Positions 25,771 through 34,359 of a stretch of DNA of 64,000 bases are shown here, piece by piece. The DNA is taken from positions 1 to 64,000 of the forward strand of contig UQHS01000006.1 in the NCBI GenBank assembly GCA_900540845.1, written 5' to 3'. Position numbers and translations under genes: made by a program. Source of the DNA: an uncultured Collinsella sp. (lineage in GTDB: Bacteria > Actinomycetota > Coriobacteriia > Coriobacteriales > Coriobacteriaceae). A model generated the notes under the pieces. That model saw only the letters and a list, made by a program, of their open reading frames with translations, made no database searches and was not told the DNA's origin. The first letter of the stretch is position 1. Every line of letters starts with the position of its first letter.

Positions 25771-26001
25771 CTATCCACGTTCCGATCCGACCCCGTCGAG
25801 CAGGGCCGACAGGGTGACACCGAGGCCGTCGGCAATCTTCTTCATGTTCATCAGCGTGACGTTGCGCCTACCGACCTCGATGGACGCGTAGTAGGACCGG
25901 TCCATCTCGATCAGATGCGCAAAGTTCTCCTGGCTCAGGCCCATCTCGGACCTCAGCTCCTTGCAGCGCATGCCAAATTGGAGGCTCAACTCATTCTTCA
26001 T
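25771..26001 (-). CDS. XRE-family helix-turn-helix protein, controller-like
   Basis: This 76-residue protein is little more than a lambda-repressor-type DNA-binding domain: CKELRSEMGLSQENFAHLIEM followed by the recognition helix region DRSYYASIEVGRRNVT, then MKKIADGLGVTLSALL. Its size and form match controller (C) proteins of restriction-modification systems. It is divergent from the membrane protein gene at 26071 with about 70 bp between, and the restriction genes lie downstream of that gene. A role in timing expression of the module is an inference. Confidence 0.85.
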   Translation of the reverse strand: MKNELSLQFGMRCKELRSEMGLSQENFAHLIEMDRSYYASIEVGRRNVTLMNMKKIADGLGVTLSALLDGVGSERG

Positions 26002-26070
26002 CCCCCTAAGGTCATGCTATGGTGTATAAATCACAACGGACTTTGTACAACAATCGAAAGCAGGTGCCCC

Positions 26071-26490
26071 ATGATAGAAGAAGAGCTTCCCCAAGCCGAG
26101 CGCGCCACCGACGGCGAAACATCGGCCAACCGTCAGAAAGCGAGGGAGATAGTCCACACCGTCGGCCAGGCCGCCGCCGCATCTCTCGCCTACAACTTTG
26201 TGCTCTGCCTGCTGCTCCAAAAATTCGACATGTTTCTGGCGGGCACCCTTCTTCTCATCGGACCTTTCCAGCTCATCATCTATTTCAGCGATGGCCGCCT
26301 GAGCATGCCCACCATCTTCTTTACAGGTGTGATAGGCTGCTCATTCACCGCCTTACTTTACCTCTGCCTATTACTTCTGCCCGCTCTCATACTCGGAGTT
26401 TCGCTTCTTATCCCCGGCCTGTCCGTGGTCCTGATTCTCTGGCCCGCCTTTCGGTTGCTGCAGGCTCTTCTGCTCTACATAAGCGGGTAG
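26071..26490 (+). CDS. Membrane protein in the defence module, function unknown
   Basis: The 139-residue protein has a charged cytoplasmic start (EEELPQAERATDGETS) and then about four helices from residue 30 to the end, the last two joined by a short LGVSLLIPG-type turn. No known domain is recognised. It lies between the XRE gene and the Mrr gene and converges with the latter, leaving 58 bp. The upstream TATGGTGTATAAAT could be its promoter. A link with the defence genes is only positional. The start has a weak ribosome site. Confidence 0.6.
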   Translation: MIEEELPQAERATDGETSANRQKAREIVHTVGQAAAASLAYNFVLCLLLQKFDMFLAGTLLLIGPFQLIIYFSDGRLSMPTIFFTGVIGCSFTALLYLCLLLLPALILGVSLLIPGLSVVLILWPAFRLLQALLLYISG

Positions 26491-26548
26491 CCCCGGAAGA
26501 GGCAACCGCGACAGGTGTGAACGCGCCGTCACGTGGAAACGGATCGCC

Positions 26549-27493
26549 TCACAACGATGCATCTTCCTCGAAGAAATCCTTGTCGGGCTCTTTGATCTCG
26601 AACGTCGCCTTGGTGCTGACGCCCACTCCGTAATCGATCATGAGCTCGGCGAGGTCGTGACCGTCGACGAGGACGATCTTTTGAGTGTGGATGCCTCTCG
26701 CGTACTCCCTTGCCCCCGAGGAGAATTTGGCGGTGGTGATGAACAGGCCGCGCGAGGCGCCCTTGCCGGAGAGCGCGCCGACGAACGCCTGGATGTCGGG
26801 CCTGGTGACGGTGCGCGACGGCTCCCATCTCTTCGCCTGATAGTAGATGGTGTCGAAGCCGAACCTGTCCTCCCTGACCGTGCCGTCGATCCCCTCGTCG
26901 CTGCTCTTCGGGGTGACGGTCACGGACTCCTCGCGCTCGCCGTAGCCCATGGCGAGGAGGATCCTTCCGACGAGGTATTCGAAGAAGTACGGGCTCTTGT
27001 TCATGATCATGGAGAGAAGATCCTCGATAAGCGCCTCACGCATCTCACCATAAGAGGCCTCCATCGTTTCCATGGGGGACATCTGCTCCTGGGCCGTGTC
27101 GTCCGGGCAGCTGCCCTTGTCGGCGTTTTTCTTTTTGGAGGCGTAGCCGTTCTTCCACGCCCGGAATGCCTCACACTCCTTCATGAGCTCTTTCGCGGTG
27201 AACGGACCGTCGTGATTGGACAGGAAAACCCGCCCGGAATCGGTGATGAGGTAGGTCCCCTTCTTCTCTCCATATTCGACGAGCTTGGCCTTTTCGAGAT
27301 CGGTGATGGCCCAGTAGAGGCGGTTGTAGAAGCGCAGCTGACCGCTCGACAGCCGCTCGGCCTGCTCCTCCTCGGTGAGCGAGAAGTGCTCGATCATGTC
27401 CGCCTGGATCTCCTTGGAGGAGACGAGCCCATTGCGCTTACTGAGTGAAACGAGGACGGGCTGCATGAACTCGTGCCATTTAGGCATCGCCAT
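26549..27493 (-). CDS. Mrr-type restriction endonuclease
   Basis: Mrr-family enzymes cut DNA carrying modified bases. The 314-residue protein has the N-terminal winged-helix domain (Mrr_N, residues about 5-92, with TDLEKAKLVEYGEKKGTYLITDSGR) and a C-terminal Mrr_cat nuclease. The PD-(D/E)XK core is visible as DEGIDG (D203) and YYQAKRW (Q219 and K221), the usual D-QxK form of the Mrr catalytic domain. It starts two bases after the stop of the methyltransferase gene, so the two are translated together. Confidence 0.93.
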   Translation of the reverse strand: MAMPKWHEFMQPVLVSLSKRNGLVSSKEIQADMIEHFSLTEEEQAERLSSGQLRFYNRLYWAITDLEKAKLVEYGEKKGTYLITDSGRVFLSNHDGPFTAKELMKECEAFRAWKNGYASKKKNADKGSCPDDTAQEQMSPMETMEASYGEMREALIEDLLSMIMNKSPYFFEYLVGRILLAMGYGEREESVTVTPKSSDEGIDGTVREDRFGFDTIYYQAKRWEPSRTVTRPDIQAFVGALSGKGASRGLFITTAKFSSGAREYARGIHTQKIVLVDGHDLAELMIDYGVGVSTKATFEIKEPDKDFFEEDASL

Positions 27494-27495
27494 GG

Positions 27496-30291
27496 CTATT
27501 CACCGACTTTCTCCGCATAAAGCTTGAACAGGTGCGCGACGATCCTTTCCTCGTCGCCCTTGAAGTCGACCCCGTAGGCGGCCTCCACGGCCGCATCGAG
27601 GGCCCTGTGGGCGCGCATCAAGTCGGGGAAGAACGTCTCGTTGTCAGGGTCGTACATGTCGGCCAGCGTGGCCCCATCTTGATTCGAGCGGGCATCGAGA
27701 ACAGCTTGGGCGCAGCGCTCGATTTCGGATTTCTGGGCATCCGTCGGGTCGGGCCAGACAAAGTTGTTGTAGACCACGCCGCCCGAATAGCGGTAGTCGC
27801 TCTTGAGGCGACCTGCAACGGTTCTAATCCATGCGTTGTGGAACTGTGAGTGAAGGACGCCGAATTGGTAAATCGACGCCTCTGGCAGCATGGTGTTCGC
27901 GTCGCCACACAGCACATCAGGCCCGATAAAGCCAAGGGGCAGGTACTTGCGGCGCTCAGAGCTGTGCCTTGGGAAGACGATCGAGTTTCCCTCCGGCATG
28001 TTCTCGACATGGAAACGGGCGGGGATCTCCGCCAGTTTGCGCGTCGGGGCGCTCTTACTCGCGAGACGGTAATCGCGAACGGATTCTATGCGCTCGCGGC
28101 AACGCGGCAGACCCTTCAGCTCGGAAAAGGTCGCGTTTCCGAGGTAGAGGCACCAGCGGCTCTCCCCATGCAGGAACTCCCTTGCTCCGATCCACTTGCG
28201 GAAGTAAGGCTCCGCCCCTGGCTCGGACTTGAGGAAATCCGCCTTCTCATCATCGCTGAACAGGTAGAAGCCGCCGTCGATGGGCTTGTTGCCGATTCCG
28301 ATCTTCGGCACGTCGCATATCGGCGCGCTGCGGTTCCAAACGAACGCATCCGGCGCGTCTGCCAGGTAGGCGTTGATGTTCCTCGGGTGCCTCAGCTCCT
28401 CAGGTGCATCGGGGGTATCGTGCAGGTACAGCCGCCTCTCCGAGACCTCTCGGGAGAAACCCACGATGACGCAGAACACATGGGCCTTGTCCATGGCCTC
28501 GTTGTCCCAGCGGAAGGTGTTGTGGGCGAAGTCGATGTGGATCCCCATGTCGTGCAGGGGCTTCCAAAGGTTCGCCACCTGCTCGCCTTGGCAGATGGAG
28601 TTGGTGGAGACCAGGGCGCATCTGGTGTGCTTGCCCTGCGTGAACCTCGCGGCCTTCATATACCATGCACCGCAGAAGTCGATGTTGCCCGCGTTCTTCG
28701 CGCCGTCGAACACCGCCAGAAGGTCCGCCTTCTGCTCCTTGGACTGGTTGCGCGCCCCCAGGAACGGCGGATTGCCGACAAGATAGGTGAGGTCCGTGGG
28801 GAAAACCTCGGCCCAGTCGGTCGTGAGGGCGTTGCCCTCACGCAGGTTGTCGAGGTTGCGCAGCGGCAGGAAGTCGAACTGGTATCCCGGCAGGATCTCC
28901 TGCGTCTTGCGCAGCATCTGCTCCTCGGTGATCCACAGCGCGGTCTTGGCGACCGACACGGCAAAGTCGTTGATCTCGATGCCGTAGAACTGGTCGAGGG
29001 AGACGCGGATGGGGTTGTCCAGCACGCCGAAGAGCGCCGTCTGGTCGCCGTGCTCGTCCTCGATGATGCGGTTCTCGATCGTGCGCAGCTGGCGGTACGC
29101 CTCGGTGAGGAAGTTGCCGGAGCCGCAGGCGGGGTCGCCGACCGTGATCTTCGAGATCTTGTCGTGCAGCGCCTCGAGCATCTGCTGGCGCTTTGCCCCT
29201 GACCTCTCGCCCTCCGCCGCGTGGAGCTCGGCCCACAGCTCGTCGAGGAACAGCGGCCTCAGGCAGCGCTCGATGTTCTCGACGCTCGTGTAGTGCATCC
29301 CGCCCGCATGACGGGTCTCGGGGTTCAGGGTGCCCTCGAACACGCCGCCGAAGATGACGCCCGAGATCTCACGCCAGTCGAAACCGCGCGATGCGTCCTC
29401 AATCGCGTTGGCGATCTCCTCGGTCATCTGGGGGATGACGATGGACTGGTCGGAGAACAGGCCGCCGTTGACGTAGGGGAAGGCCGCTACGTCGTCGTCC
29501 GCGTACTCATCGCGCTCCTCATAGGGAGTGTCGATGGTTTCGAACAGAGTGGCAAGCTTGCGGCGCAGCTTGCTCGGGTCGCCCTTGCAGAAGTCGCCGA
29601 AGGCGAAGTGCGATTGCAGCAGGTCGGCGTCCTCGGCGTAGAGCAGGAAGATGATGCGGGTGATGAGGACGTTGAGGGAGCGCTGCTCCTCCTCGTCGGT
29701 GTCGATGTGGTGGTACTGCTTGCTGATGGCGTCGTAGAGGCGCGAGACGTGCCGCCCAGCCTCGACGGACAGCTCCTGCTCCTTGTGGAGGCGGCTAGAC
29801 GCCTTGGAGGTGAGGAAGCCCAGGAGGTAGAGGTGGTCGGGCAGCTCCTCGAGGGTGAACTCCTGAACGTTGTCTTCGGGGCGCTCCTCGTCGAGGTCGT
29901 AGAGGCGGAGCGTCTCGAAGTTGCACGTCATGAGCCAACGGGGACGCTCGGAGTACGGCAGGTGCTGGGCGTACCACGTCGCCTGCTGGTAGGGGGTCTC
30001 GAGGCCGCCGTTTCGCGGCTCGGGCTTGTCGAGGTCGACGCCCACGGATTTTTGCTCGCACAGGAAGTGATGGTCGCTCACGAACACGTCGATGCGGCGT
30101 CCGCGCACCTTGCGCTCGAAGTCGACGAACGTGGCCATGGCGCTCGACGGCACGCCGAGGACATTCACGAGCAGGTCCTGCCAGAACTTGGCGGTGTCCT
30201 GCTGCTCGTTGTTCTTGCCATCGGGGACCTGGTCGAGAATCGACCGCCAACGTTGCACAAATTCCTTGGCGTCAGATTTGGTGCCAGCCAT
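27496..30291 (-). CDS. MmeI-like (type IIL) restriction-methylation enzyme
   Basis: This 931-residue protein carries both nuclease and adenine methyltransferase on one chain, as in MmeI (919 residues). The N-terminal nuclease motif is an Asp at 68 followed by EQK with E79 and K81, close to MmeI's D70-X9-E80-x-K82. The methyltransferase has DPACGSGNF (about 386-394) as motif I and NPPF (507-510) as motif IV. A target-recognition region fills the last 350 residues. GGAGG lies five bases before ATG 30291. A longer frame reaches 30339. It is followed by mrr. The recognition site cannot be read from sequence. Confidence 0.9.
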   Translation of the reverse strand: MAGTKSDAKEFVQRWRSILDQVPDGKNNEQQDTAKFWQDLLVNVLGVPSSAMATFVDFERKVRGRRIDVFVSDHHFLCEQKSVGVDLDKPEPRNGGLETPYQQATWYAQHLPYSERPRWLMTCNFETLRLYDLDEERPEDNVQEFTLEELPDHLYLLGFLTSKASSRLHKEQELSVEAGRHVSRLYDAISKQYHHIDTDEEEQRSLNVLITRIIFLLYAEDADLLQSHFAFGDFCKGDPSKLRRKLATLFETIDTPYEERDEYADDDVAAFPYVNGGLFSDQSIVIPQMTEEIANAIEDASRGFDWREISGVIFGGVFEGTLNPETRHAGGMHYTSVENIERCLRPLFLDELWAELHAAEGERSGAKRQQMLEALHDKISKITVGDPACGSGNFLTEAYRQLRTIENRIIEDEHGDQTALFGVLDNPIRVSLDQFYGIEINDFAVSVAKTALWITEEQMLRKTQEILPGYQFDFLPLRNLDNLREGNALTTDWAEVFPTDLTYLVGNPPFLGARNQSKEQKADLLAVFDGAKNAGNIDFCGAWYMKAARFTQGKHTRCALVSTNSICQGEQVANLWKPLHDMGIHIDFAHNTFRWDNEAMDKAHVFCVIVGFSREVSERRLYLHDTPDAPEELRHPRNINAYLADAPDAFVWNRSAPICDVPKIGIGNKPIDGGFYLFSDDEKADFLKSEPGAEPYFRKWIGAREFLHGESRWCLYLGNATFSELKGLPRCRERIESVRDYRLASKSAPTRKLAEIPARFHVENMPEGNSIVFPRHSSERRKYLPLGFIGPDVLCGDANTMLPEASIYQFGVLHSQFHNAWIRTVAGRLKSDYRYSGGVVYNNFVWPDPTDAQKSEIERCAQAVLDARSNQDGATLADMYDPDNETFFPDLMRAHRALDAAVEAAYGVDFKGDEERIVAHLFKLYAEKVGE

Positions 30292-30344
30292 GAAGACCTC
30301 CATCAAGATGATTCCCATCAATTCTAAGGCAACTGACACCCTAA

Positions 30345-30418
30345 GCGGTTTTCAACCCTTCCCACAGCCTGCGGACGAGTCGTAGAGTCCTCCGACTATG
30401 GAAAGCGTTGAAAACCGC
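30345..30418. repeat. 74-bp palindromic repeat, family C, right copy
   Basis: GCGGTTTTCAACCCTTCCCA at one end and GGAAAGCGTTGAAAACCGC at the other form the arms. It is the partner of 25641-25721 and lies just upstream of the MmeI-like gene, between it and tRNA-Thr. Confidence 0.85.
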
Positions 30419-30526
30419 TCCGCAGAGATGGAGGGCATGTGAATCCACGAATTCCCGAAAAATTGTTCTAAAAAAATATTCCACCCCATTTTCACCCCTT
30501 TCGGGATGAAAGAGGAAGGATGAATA

Positions 30527-30561
30527 CAAAAACAGGCCAGAGGAATAACACCTCTGACCTG
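30527..30561 (-). terminator. Terminator downstream of tRNA-Thr
   Basis: CAGGTCAGAGG pairs with CCTCTGGCCTG and is followed by TTTTTG on the minus strand, eleven bases past the tRNA 3' end. Confidence 0.88.
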
Positions 30562-30571
30562 CAAATTTCGA

Positions 30572-30647
30572 TGGAGCCAGCGACCGGGCTCGAACCGGTG
30601 ACCCCCGCTTTACGAGAGCGGTGCTCTGCCAACTGAGCTACGCTGGC
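30572..30647 (-). tRNA. tRNA-Thr (anticodon CGU)
   Basis: A 76-nt cloverleaf reads GCCAGCG in the 5' acceptor arm and CGCTGGC near the 3' end with an encoded CCA. The D arm is AGCTCAGTTGGCAGAGC. The anticodon stem CCGCT/AGCGG carries loop CTCGTAA, anticodon CGU for ACG codons. The T arm is CCGGTTCGAGCCCGG. Its 3' end faces the defence module. Confidence 0.97.
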
Positions 30648-30765
30648 GGTTCCATGGACAGCACGGCGGTGCCGTGCCGACGATTGTTTATAGTACGTGG
30701 AAATCGCCAGTGACGCAAGTACCTAGCGACTTCCAGCCAAAAAATCTTCTATGTCTGCCTGCCAG

Positions 30766-31581
30766 CTAGCGCCCCATGCGACGAATGATACCCAAGGCCA
30801 CGGCCTGCATCGCCTCGGCAGCGGCATCGGCCGCCTCGAGCACCTCGGCATGGCTCTCCCCCGGGCAACCCGCCTTGTTCGTGACGAGCGTCAGCCCCAG
30901 CAGTTCCATGCCCAAAGCGCGCGCCATAATCGCCTCGCACACCGTGGACATTCCTACATAGTCGGCCCCAAGCAGGCCGAGCATGCGAATCTCGGCGGGC
31001 GTCTCGTAGCTCGGACCCAACAACCCGGCGTACACGCCCTCGGCAAGCTCCATTCCCAGCTCATCGGCCGCCTCGCGCGCGAGCGCAGACAGATACGGCG
31101 AGTACGCGCCGGCCATGGACACGAACGGCAAATCGAGTTCGGCGGCGGTCACCCCGGCGGGCGTTGCCAGAGGATTGCATCCGGTAAGGTTTAGCTGGTC
31201 GGTGATGATGCCGACGGTCCCGGGCTTGATCTCCCCCACCGCGCCCGTGGCGCAGCTCAACATGATGCTGCGACAACCGAGCTTATGCGCATGGCGCACG
31301 AGCGACGTGACCTGCAGCGCGTTGTAGCCCTGGTACATGTGGACGCGACCGGGGTACACCACGACGGGCACGCCCTCGAGCTCGCCCACGAGCACCGTGA
31401 ACTTATGCCCCTCGACCGGAATCGCCTCGACGGGGAATCCGTCGATGTCGGCATAGGGGATATGGCGCACCACGCGCACGCGCTCCCCCAGGGAACCCAG
31501 GCCACTTCCAAGCACGATCGCAAGCGGATGCTCCATGGTCGGCTTGTACTGCGCGGCGATTGCCTCACACGTCTCGTCCAT
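30766..31581 (-). CDS. Purine nucleoside phosphorylase (trimeric type)
   Basis: This enzyme splits inosine or guanosine with phosphate to give the base and ribose 1-phosphate in purine salvage. The 271-residue length matches the low-mass trimeric PNP group. Motifs include the phosphate loop VLGSGLGSLGE, GRVHMYQGY, GPSYETPAEIRML and the base-binding GMSTVCEAIMAR followed by VTNKAG with the purine-contacting Asn. AAGGGA precedes ATG 31581; the frame runs open to 31917 but crosses repeats. Confidence 0.94.
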   Translation of the reverse strand: MDETCEAIAAQYKPTMEHPLAIVLGSGLGSLGERVRVVRHIPYADIDGFPVEAIPVEGHKFTVLVGELEGVPVVVYPGRVHMYQGYNALQVTSLVRHAHKLGCRSIMLSCATGAVGEIKPGTVGIITDQLNLTGCNPLATPAGVTAAELDLPFVSMAGAYSPYLSALAREAADELGMELAEGVYAGLLGPSYETPAEIRMLGLLGADYVGMSTVCEAIMARALGMELLGLTLVTNKAGCPGESHAEVLEAADAAAEAMQAVALGIIRRMGR

Positions 31582-31751
31582 GATGACGTCCCTTCTCGTT
31601 ACGCGGCGGGCACGTGCGCCCGTCTCAAAGCACGTCCTCAGCATAGCAAGATGCCCGCCGGCCGCCCGGACAATCCCGTGAGCGGCGCGCCGGGCATCCG
31701 GGCGGTGTATGTGGTGGGGTGCGCGTCGGGTCGCGTGGTCGCCCGTACGGT

Positions 31752-31795
31752 GCTCGTGCGTCGGCGCGTCCCAGCTCGTGCGTCGGCGCATCCCA
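31752..31795. repeat. 22-bp tandem repeat, two copies
   Basis: GCTCGTGCGTCGGCGCGTCC and its neighbour GCTCGTGCGTCGGCGCATCC (each plus CA) are adjacent and differ at one base. The 31582-31850 gap between the foldase-like gene and the phosphorylase holds nothing else I can support. Confidence 0.6.
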
Positions 31796-31850
31796 GCTTG
31801 CGCGGCGGCTTTCGCGCGCCAAACCCCTCGCGAACGGAGCCGATCAAAAC

Positions 31851-33026
31851 CTACGCAAACAGTCCGTACATCTCGATATCGGCATTGGCGAAGAGCTTGT
31901 TCACGTATTCCGTCCACTTCGCGTTCGCGCTCGTGGCCTCGTTAGCGTACGCCTGATACGCCGCGGCATACGCCTTCTGGGCCTGCGCAAACGTAGCGGA
32001 CGTCCCGTCAAACTCCTCATTGGCGAGCGCGGACGCGATCATGCCCTCGGCATCCTTCCAAGCGGTGGCGTCCTTATCCCACTCCTCGCCCGCAAGGTCG
32101 ACGATATAGGCGGCGTACTCGGCGGTCGCGGCGTCCTCGGCGCCCTCGGCGGGCTCCTCGGGAGCCGTCGGAACGGTGGCAGAAACCTCAACGACCTGCT
32201 GGTACAGCCTCTGAATCATCGTCTGCTCGCGCACGATCTCCTTGGCCTGATCCTCATCAACCTGATACTGCGAGGCGATGAGCTCAAAATCGGAGGTGCC
32301 GAGCGACTCCTCGGCGGCCTGCTCAAGCTCATCGTCGCTCACCATGATGCCCTGCTTTTCGGCCTCTTTGATGAGCACCTGGTTGCGCGCGTAGGACAAG
32401 ATCATGTCTGCAGACGGCGCGGGGTAGTTGCCGTCCTCATCCTTCACGCTGTCGAGGCTGTACTGGCTCTCGATGGCCTCGCGCGCCGAGATGTTCTCGC
32501 GGGCGCCGTTGTAGCTCCACGTCGCCACGGTGGCGTCGAGCTCGTTTTCGGAAAAGACGGGCGCGCCGACGCCCTTTGCGCCCAGGCCGCCGGAGCCCAG
32601 GGCGTATCCGGCGATTCCCGCGATGACAATCGCCACGGCGGCGCCTGCGACATACAGCTTGTGCTTCCCGGCGAACATGCGGGAGAAGGTGCCCTTCTTG
32701 GCCGAGCGGGGAGCGTCTGCGTGCGTGGCGGATGCGGGCTCGTCTTCGGTCTCGAGCTCGTCCTCGGCCACAGGCTCGCCGTCGCTCACGTCGTCGCCCT
32801 CGGGCTCGTCCTCGTCCACGGGCTCGAGCAGCTCAGGGTCGGCCTCGAGCTCGCGCTCCGCCTCGGCGGCGGCGGTCTTGCCGGAAATGTCCTCGGCAGT
32901 TAGACCCTCGTGGATCTCGACCTCCGCCTCGTCGTCCCCGTCCGGACCCTCGCCGCGGCCGATGACCTCGATGCCGTCGATGTACTCGTTGTCCTCGGAG
33001 TCGTCCTTCTTCATGATCAGACCCAT
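31851..33026 (-). CDS. Membrane-anchored SurA/PrsA-like foldase protein
   Basis: The 391-residue protein has a long acidic cytoplasmic head (residues 1-115, many Glu/Asp), one membrane helix (about 128-148, VAGAAVAIVIAGIAGYALG) and an outer helical region. The outer part contains SADMILSYARNQVLIKEAEKQG and SDDELEQAAEESLG, the pattern of SurA_N/trigger-factor-like chaperone domains. No parvulin isomerase domain is recognisable. It probably helps fold exported proteins. GAGGAG precedes ATG 33026. The acidic head is much longer than usual. Confidence 0.7.
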   Translation of the reverse strand: MGLIMKKDDSEDNEYIDGIEVIGRGEGPDGDDEAEVEIHEGLTAEDISGKTAAAEAERELEADPELLEPVDEDEPEGDDVSDGEPVAEDELETEDEPASATHADAPRSAKKGTFSRMFAGKHKLYVAGAAVAIVIAGIAGYALGSGGLGAKGVGAPVFSENELDATVATWSYNGARENISAREAIESQYSLDSVKDEDGNYPAPSADMILSYARNQVLIKEAEKQGIMVSDDELEQAAEESLGTSDFELIASQYQVDEDQAKEIVREQTMIQRLYQQVVEVSATVPTAPEEPAEGAEDAATAEYAAYIVDLAGEEWDKDATAWKDAEGMIASALANEEFDGTSATFAQAQKAYAAAYQAYANEATSANAKWTEYVNKLFANADIEMYGLFA

Positions 33027-33184
33027 ACGGCCCGCTCCTCTCATATGCGCACATTCATCCATGCGCCTGCATTGCGCTCGGTTATGTCCAGCGGATACGA
33101 TACCCGCTCATAAGCAAAAGGATACGCCGAGCCTCGACGTATCCTCGTTAAGGTTTGCTTAAACGTGCGCCTGGCTGGGCCCCG

Positions 33185-33267
33185 GATGACAAATGTTACA
33201 CCCGTCCCCGAATTGCACACGTCGGGGCCGAATGACAAATTTTGCACCCGTCCCCGGATTGCACATC
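33185..33267. repeat. Family B repeat, two direct copies
   Basis: Copies at 33185-33220 and 33231-33267 read in the opposite sense to those at 5153 and share GACAAAT, then CACCCGTCCCCG, then ATTGCACA. They end at the stop codon of the isocitrate dehydrogenase gene. Confidence 0.88.
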
Positions 33268-34356
33268 TTAGGCGGTGAGGTGCGCGATGACAGCGTCGGC
33301 GTACTCCTGCGTGCCTGCCGCGTCCTCGGCGCTCCCGGTGAGCGCGCGCTTCACGTCGCCCGTCACGCAAGTGCCCTCGGCGAGCGTCGCGCGGACGGCG
33401 GCGCGAATCCTCTCCGCGGCTTCGCCCTCGCCCAGGTGGTCGAGCATCATCGCGGCAGACAGGATCTCGGCCGTGGGGTTGGCGATGTCCTTGCCCGCGA
33501 TGTCGGGGGCGCTGCCATGCGTCGGCTCGAAGATGGCGGCGTCCGCGCCGATGTTCGCGCCCGGGGCCATGCCAAGGCCGCCCACGAGGCCCGCGCACAG
33601 ATCGCTCACGATGTCGCCGTACAGGTTGAGGCACACGAGCACATCGAAGTCGCGCGGGTTCTGGACGAGCCCCATGCACGTGGCGTCGACGATCTTGTCG
33701 TTGAACTCGATATCCGGGTAGCGCTCGGCAACTTCGCGCGCGATGCGCAGGTACAGGCCGTCGGTCGCCTTCATGATGTTGGCCTTGTGCACGCACGTGA
33801 CCTTCTTGCGGCCGCAGCGACGGGCGTACTCAAACGCGTACTCGACAATGCGGCGAGAGCGCGCGACGGAGATAGGCTTGATGGAGATGGCGGAGTCGGC
33901 GGCGAAGGTCTTTTGGCCCGATGCCTCGACCAGCTCGCTCAGGCGCACGACCTCGGGGGCACCTTCGTCGAACTCGATGCCCGCGTAGAGGTCCTCGGTG
34001 TTCTCGCGCACGATGACGAGGTCGATATCGCGATAACGCGAGCCGTCCCCAGGCTGAGACAGGCAGGGGCGCACACACGCATACAGGTCGAACTCCTTGC
34101 GCAGGGCGACGTTAACACTGCGGAAGCCCGTGCCCACGGGCGTGGTGATGGGGCCCTTGATGGCGACCTTGGTGGCACGCACGGCGTCGAGCACATGCTC
34201 GGGCAGCGGCGTGCCGTACTCGTCCATCACGCCGGCACCGGCATCCTGCACGTTCCAGGCGATCTCCACGCCCGTGGCCTCCACCACGCGGCGCATCGCG
34301 CTCGTGATCTCGGGGCCGATTCCGTCACCGGGAATCAAGACAACATCATGTGCCAT
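33268..34356 (-). CDS. NAD-dependent isocitrate dehydrogenase
   Basis: The enzyme oxidises isocitrate to 2-oxoglutarate, likely for glutamate synthesis in an anaerobe. The 362-residue protein belongs to the short isocitrate/isopropylmalate dehydrogenase group. The start VVLIPGDGIGPEI, the substrate loop TTPVGTGFRSVNVALRK, VRENTEDLYAGIE and the C-terminal NAD region EPTHGSAPDIAGKDIANP are visible. The loop with Gly-Phe-Arg-Ser-Val-Asn fits isocitrate rather than isopropylmalate. Its ribosome site GAGGAG is made by the last two Glu codons of the upstream HEAT gene, so the genes are coupled. Confidence 0.9.
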   Translation of the reverse strand: MAHDVVLIPGDGIGPEITSAMRRVVEATGVEIAWNVQDAGAGVMDEYGTPLPEHVLDAVRATKVAIKGPITTPVGTGFRSVNVALRKEFDLYACVRPCLSQPGDGSRYRDIDLVIVRENTEDLYAGIEFDEGAPEVVRLSELVEASGQKTFAADSAISIKPISVARSRRIVEYAFEYARRCGRKKVTCVHKANIMKATDGLYLRIAREVAERYPDIEFNDKIVDATCMGLVQNPRDFDVLVCLNLYGDIVSDLCAGLVGGLGMAPGANIGADAAIFEPTHGSAPDIAGKDIANPTAEILSAAMMLDHLGEGEAAERIRAAVRATLAEGTCVTGDVKRALTGSAEDAAGTQEYADAVIAHLTA

Positions 34357-34359
34357 GGT

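Noticed and set aside
30572..30647. Classical integrated island using tRNA-Thr as attachment site
   Set aside because: No integrase and no second copy of the tRNA 3' end could be found on the far side of the module.
31752..31795. Possible CRISPR array
   Set aside because: Only two adjacent 22-bp copies with no spacer between them and no cas genes nearby.
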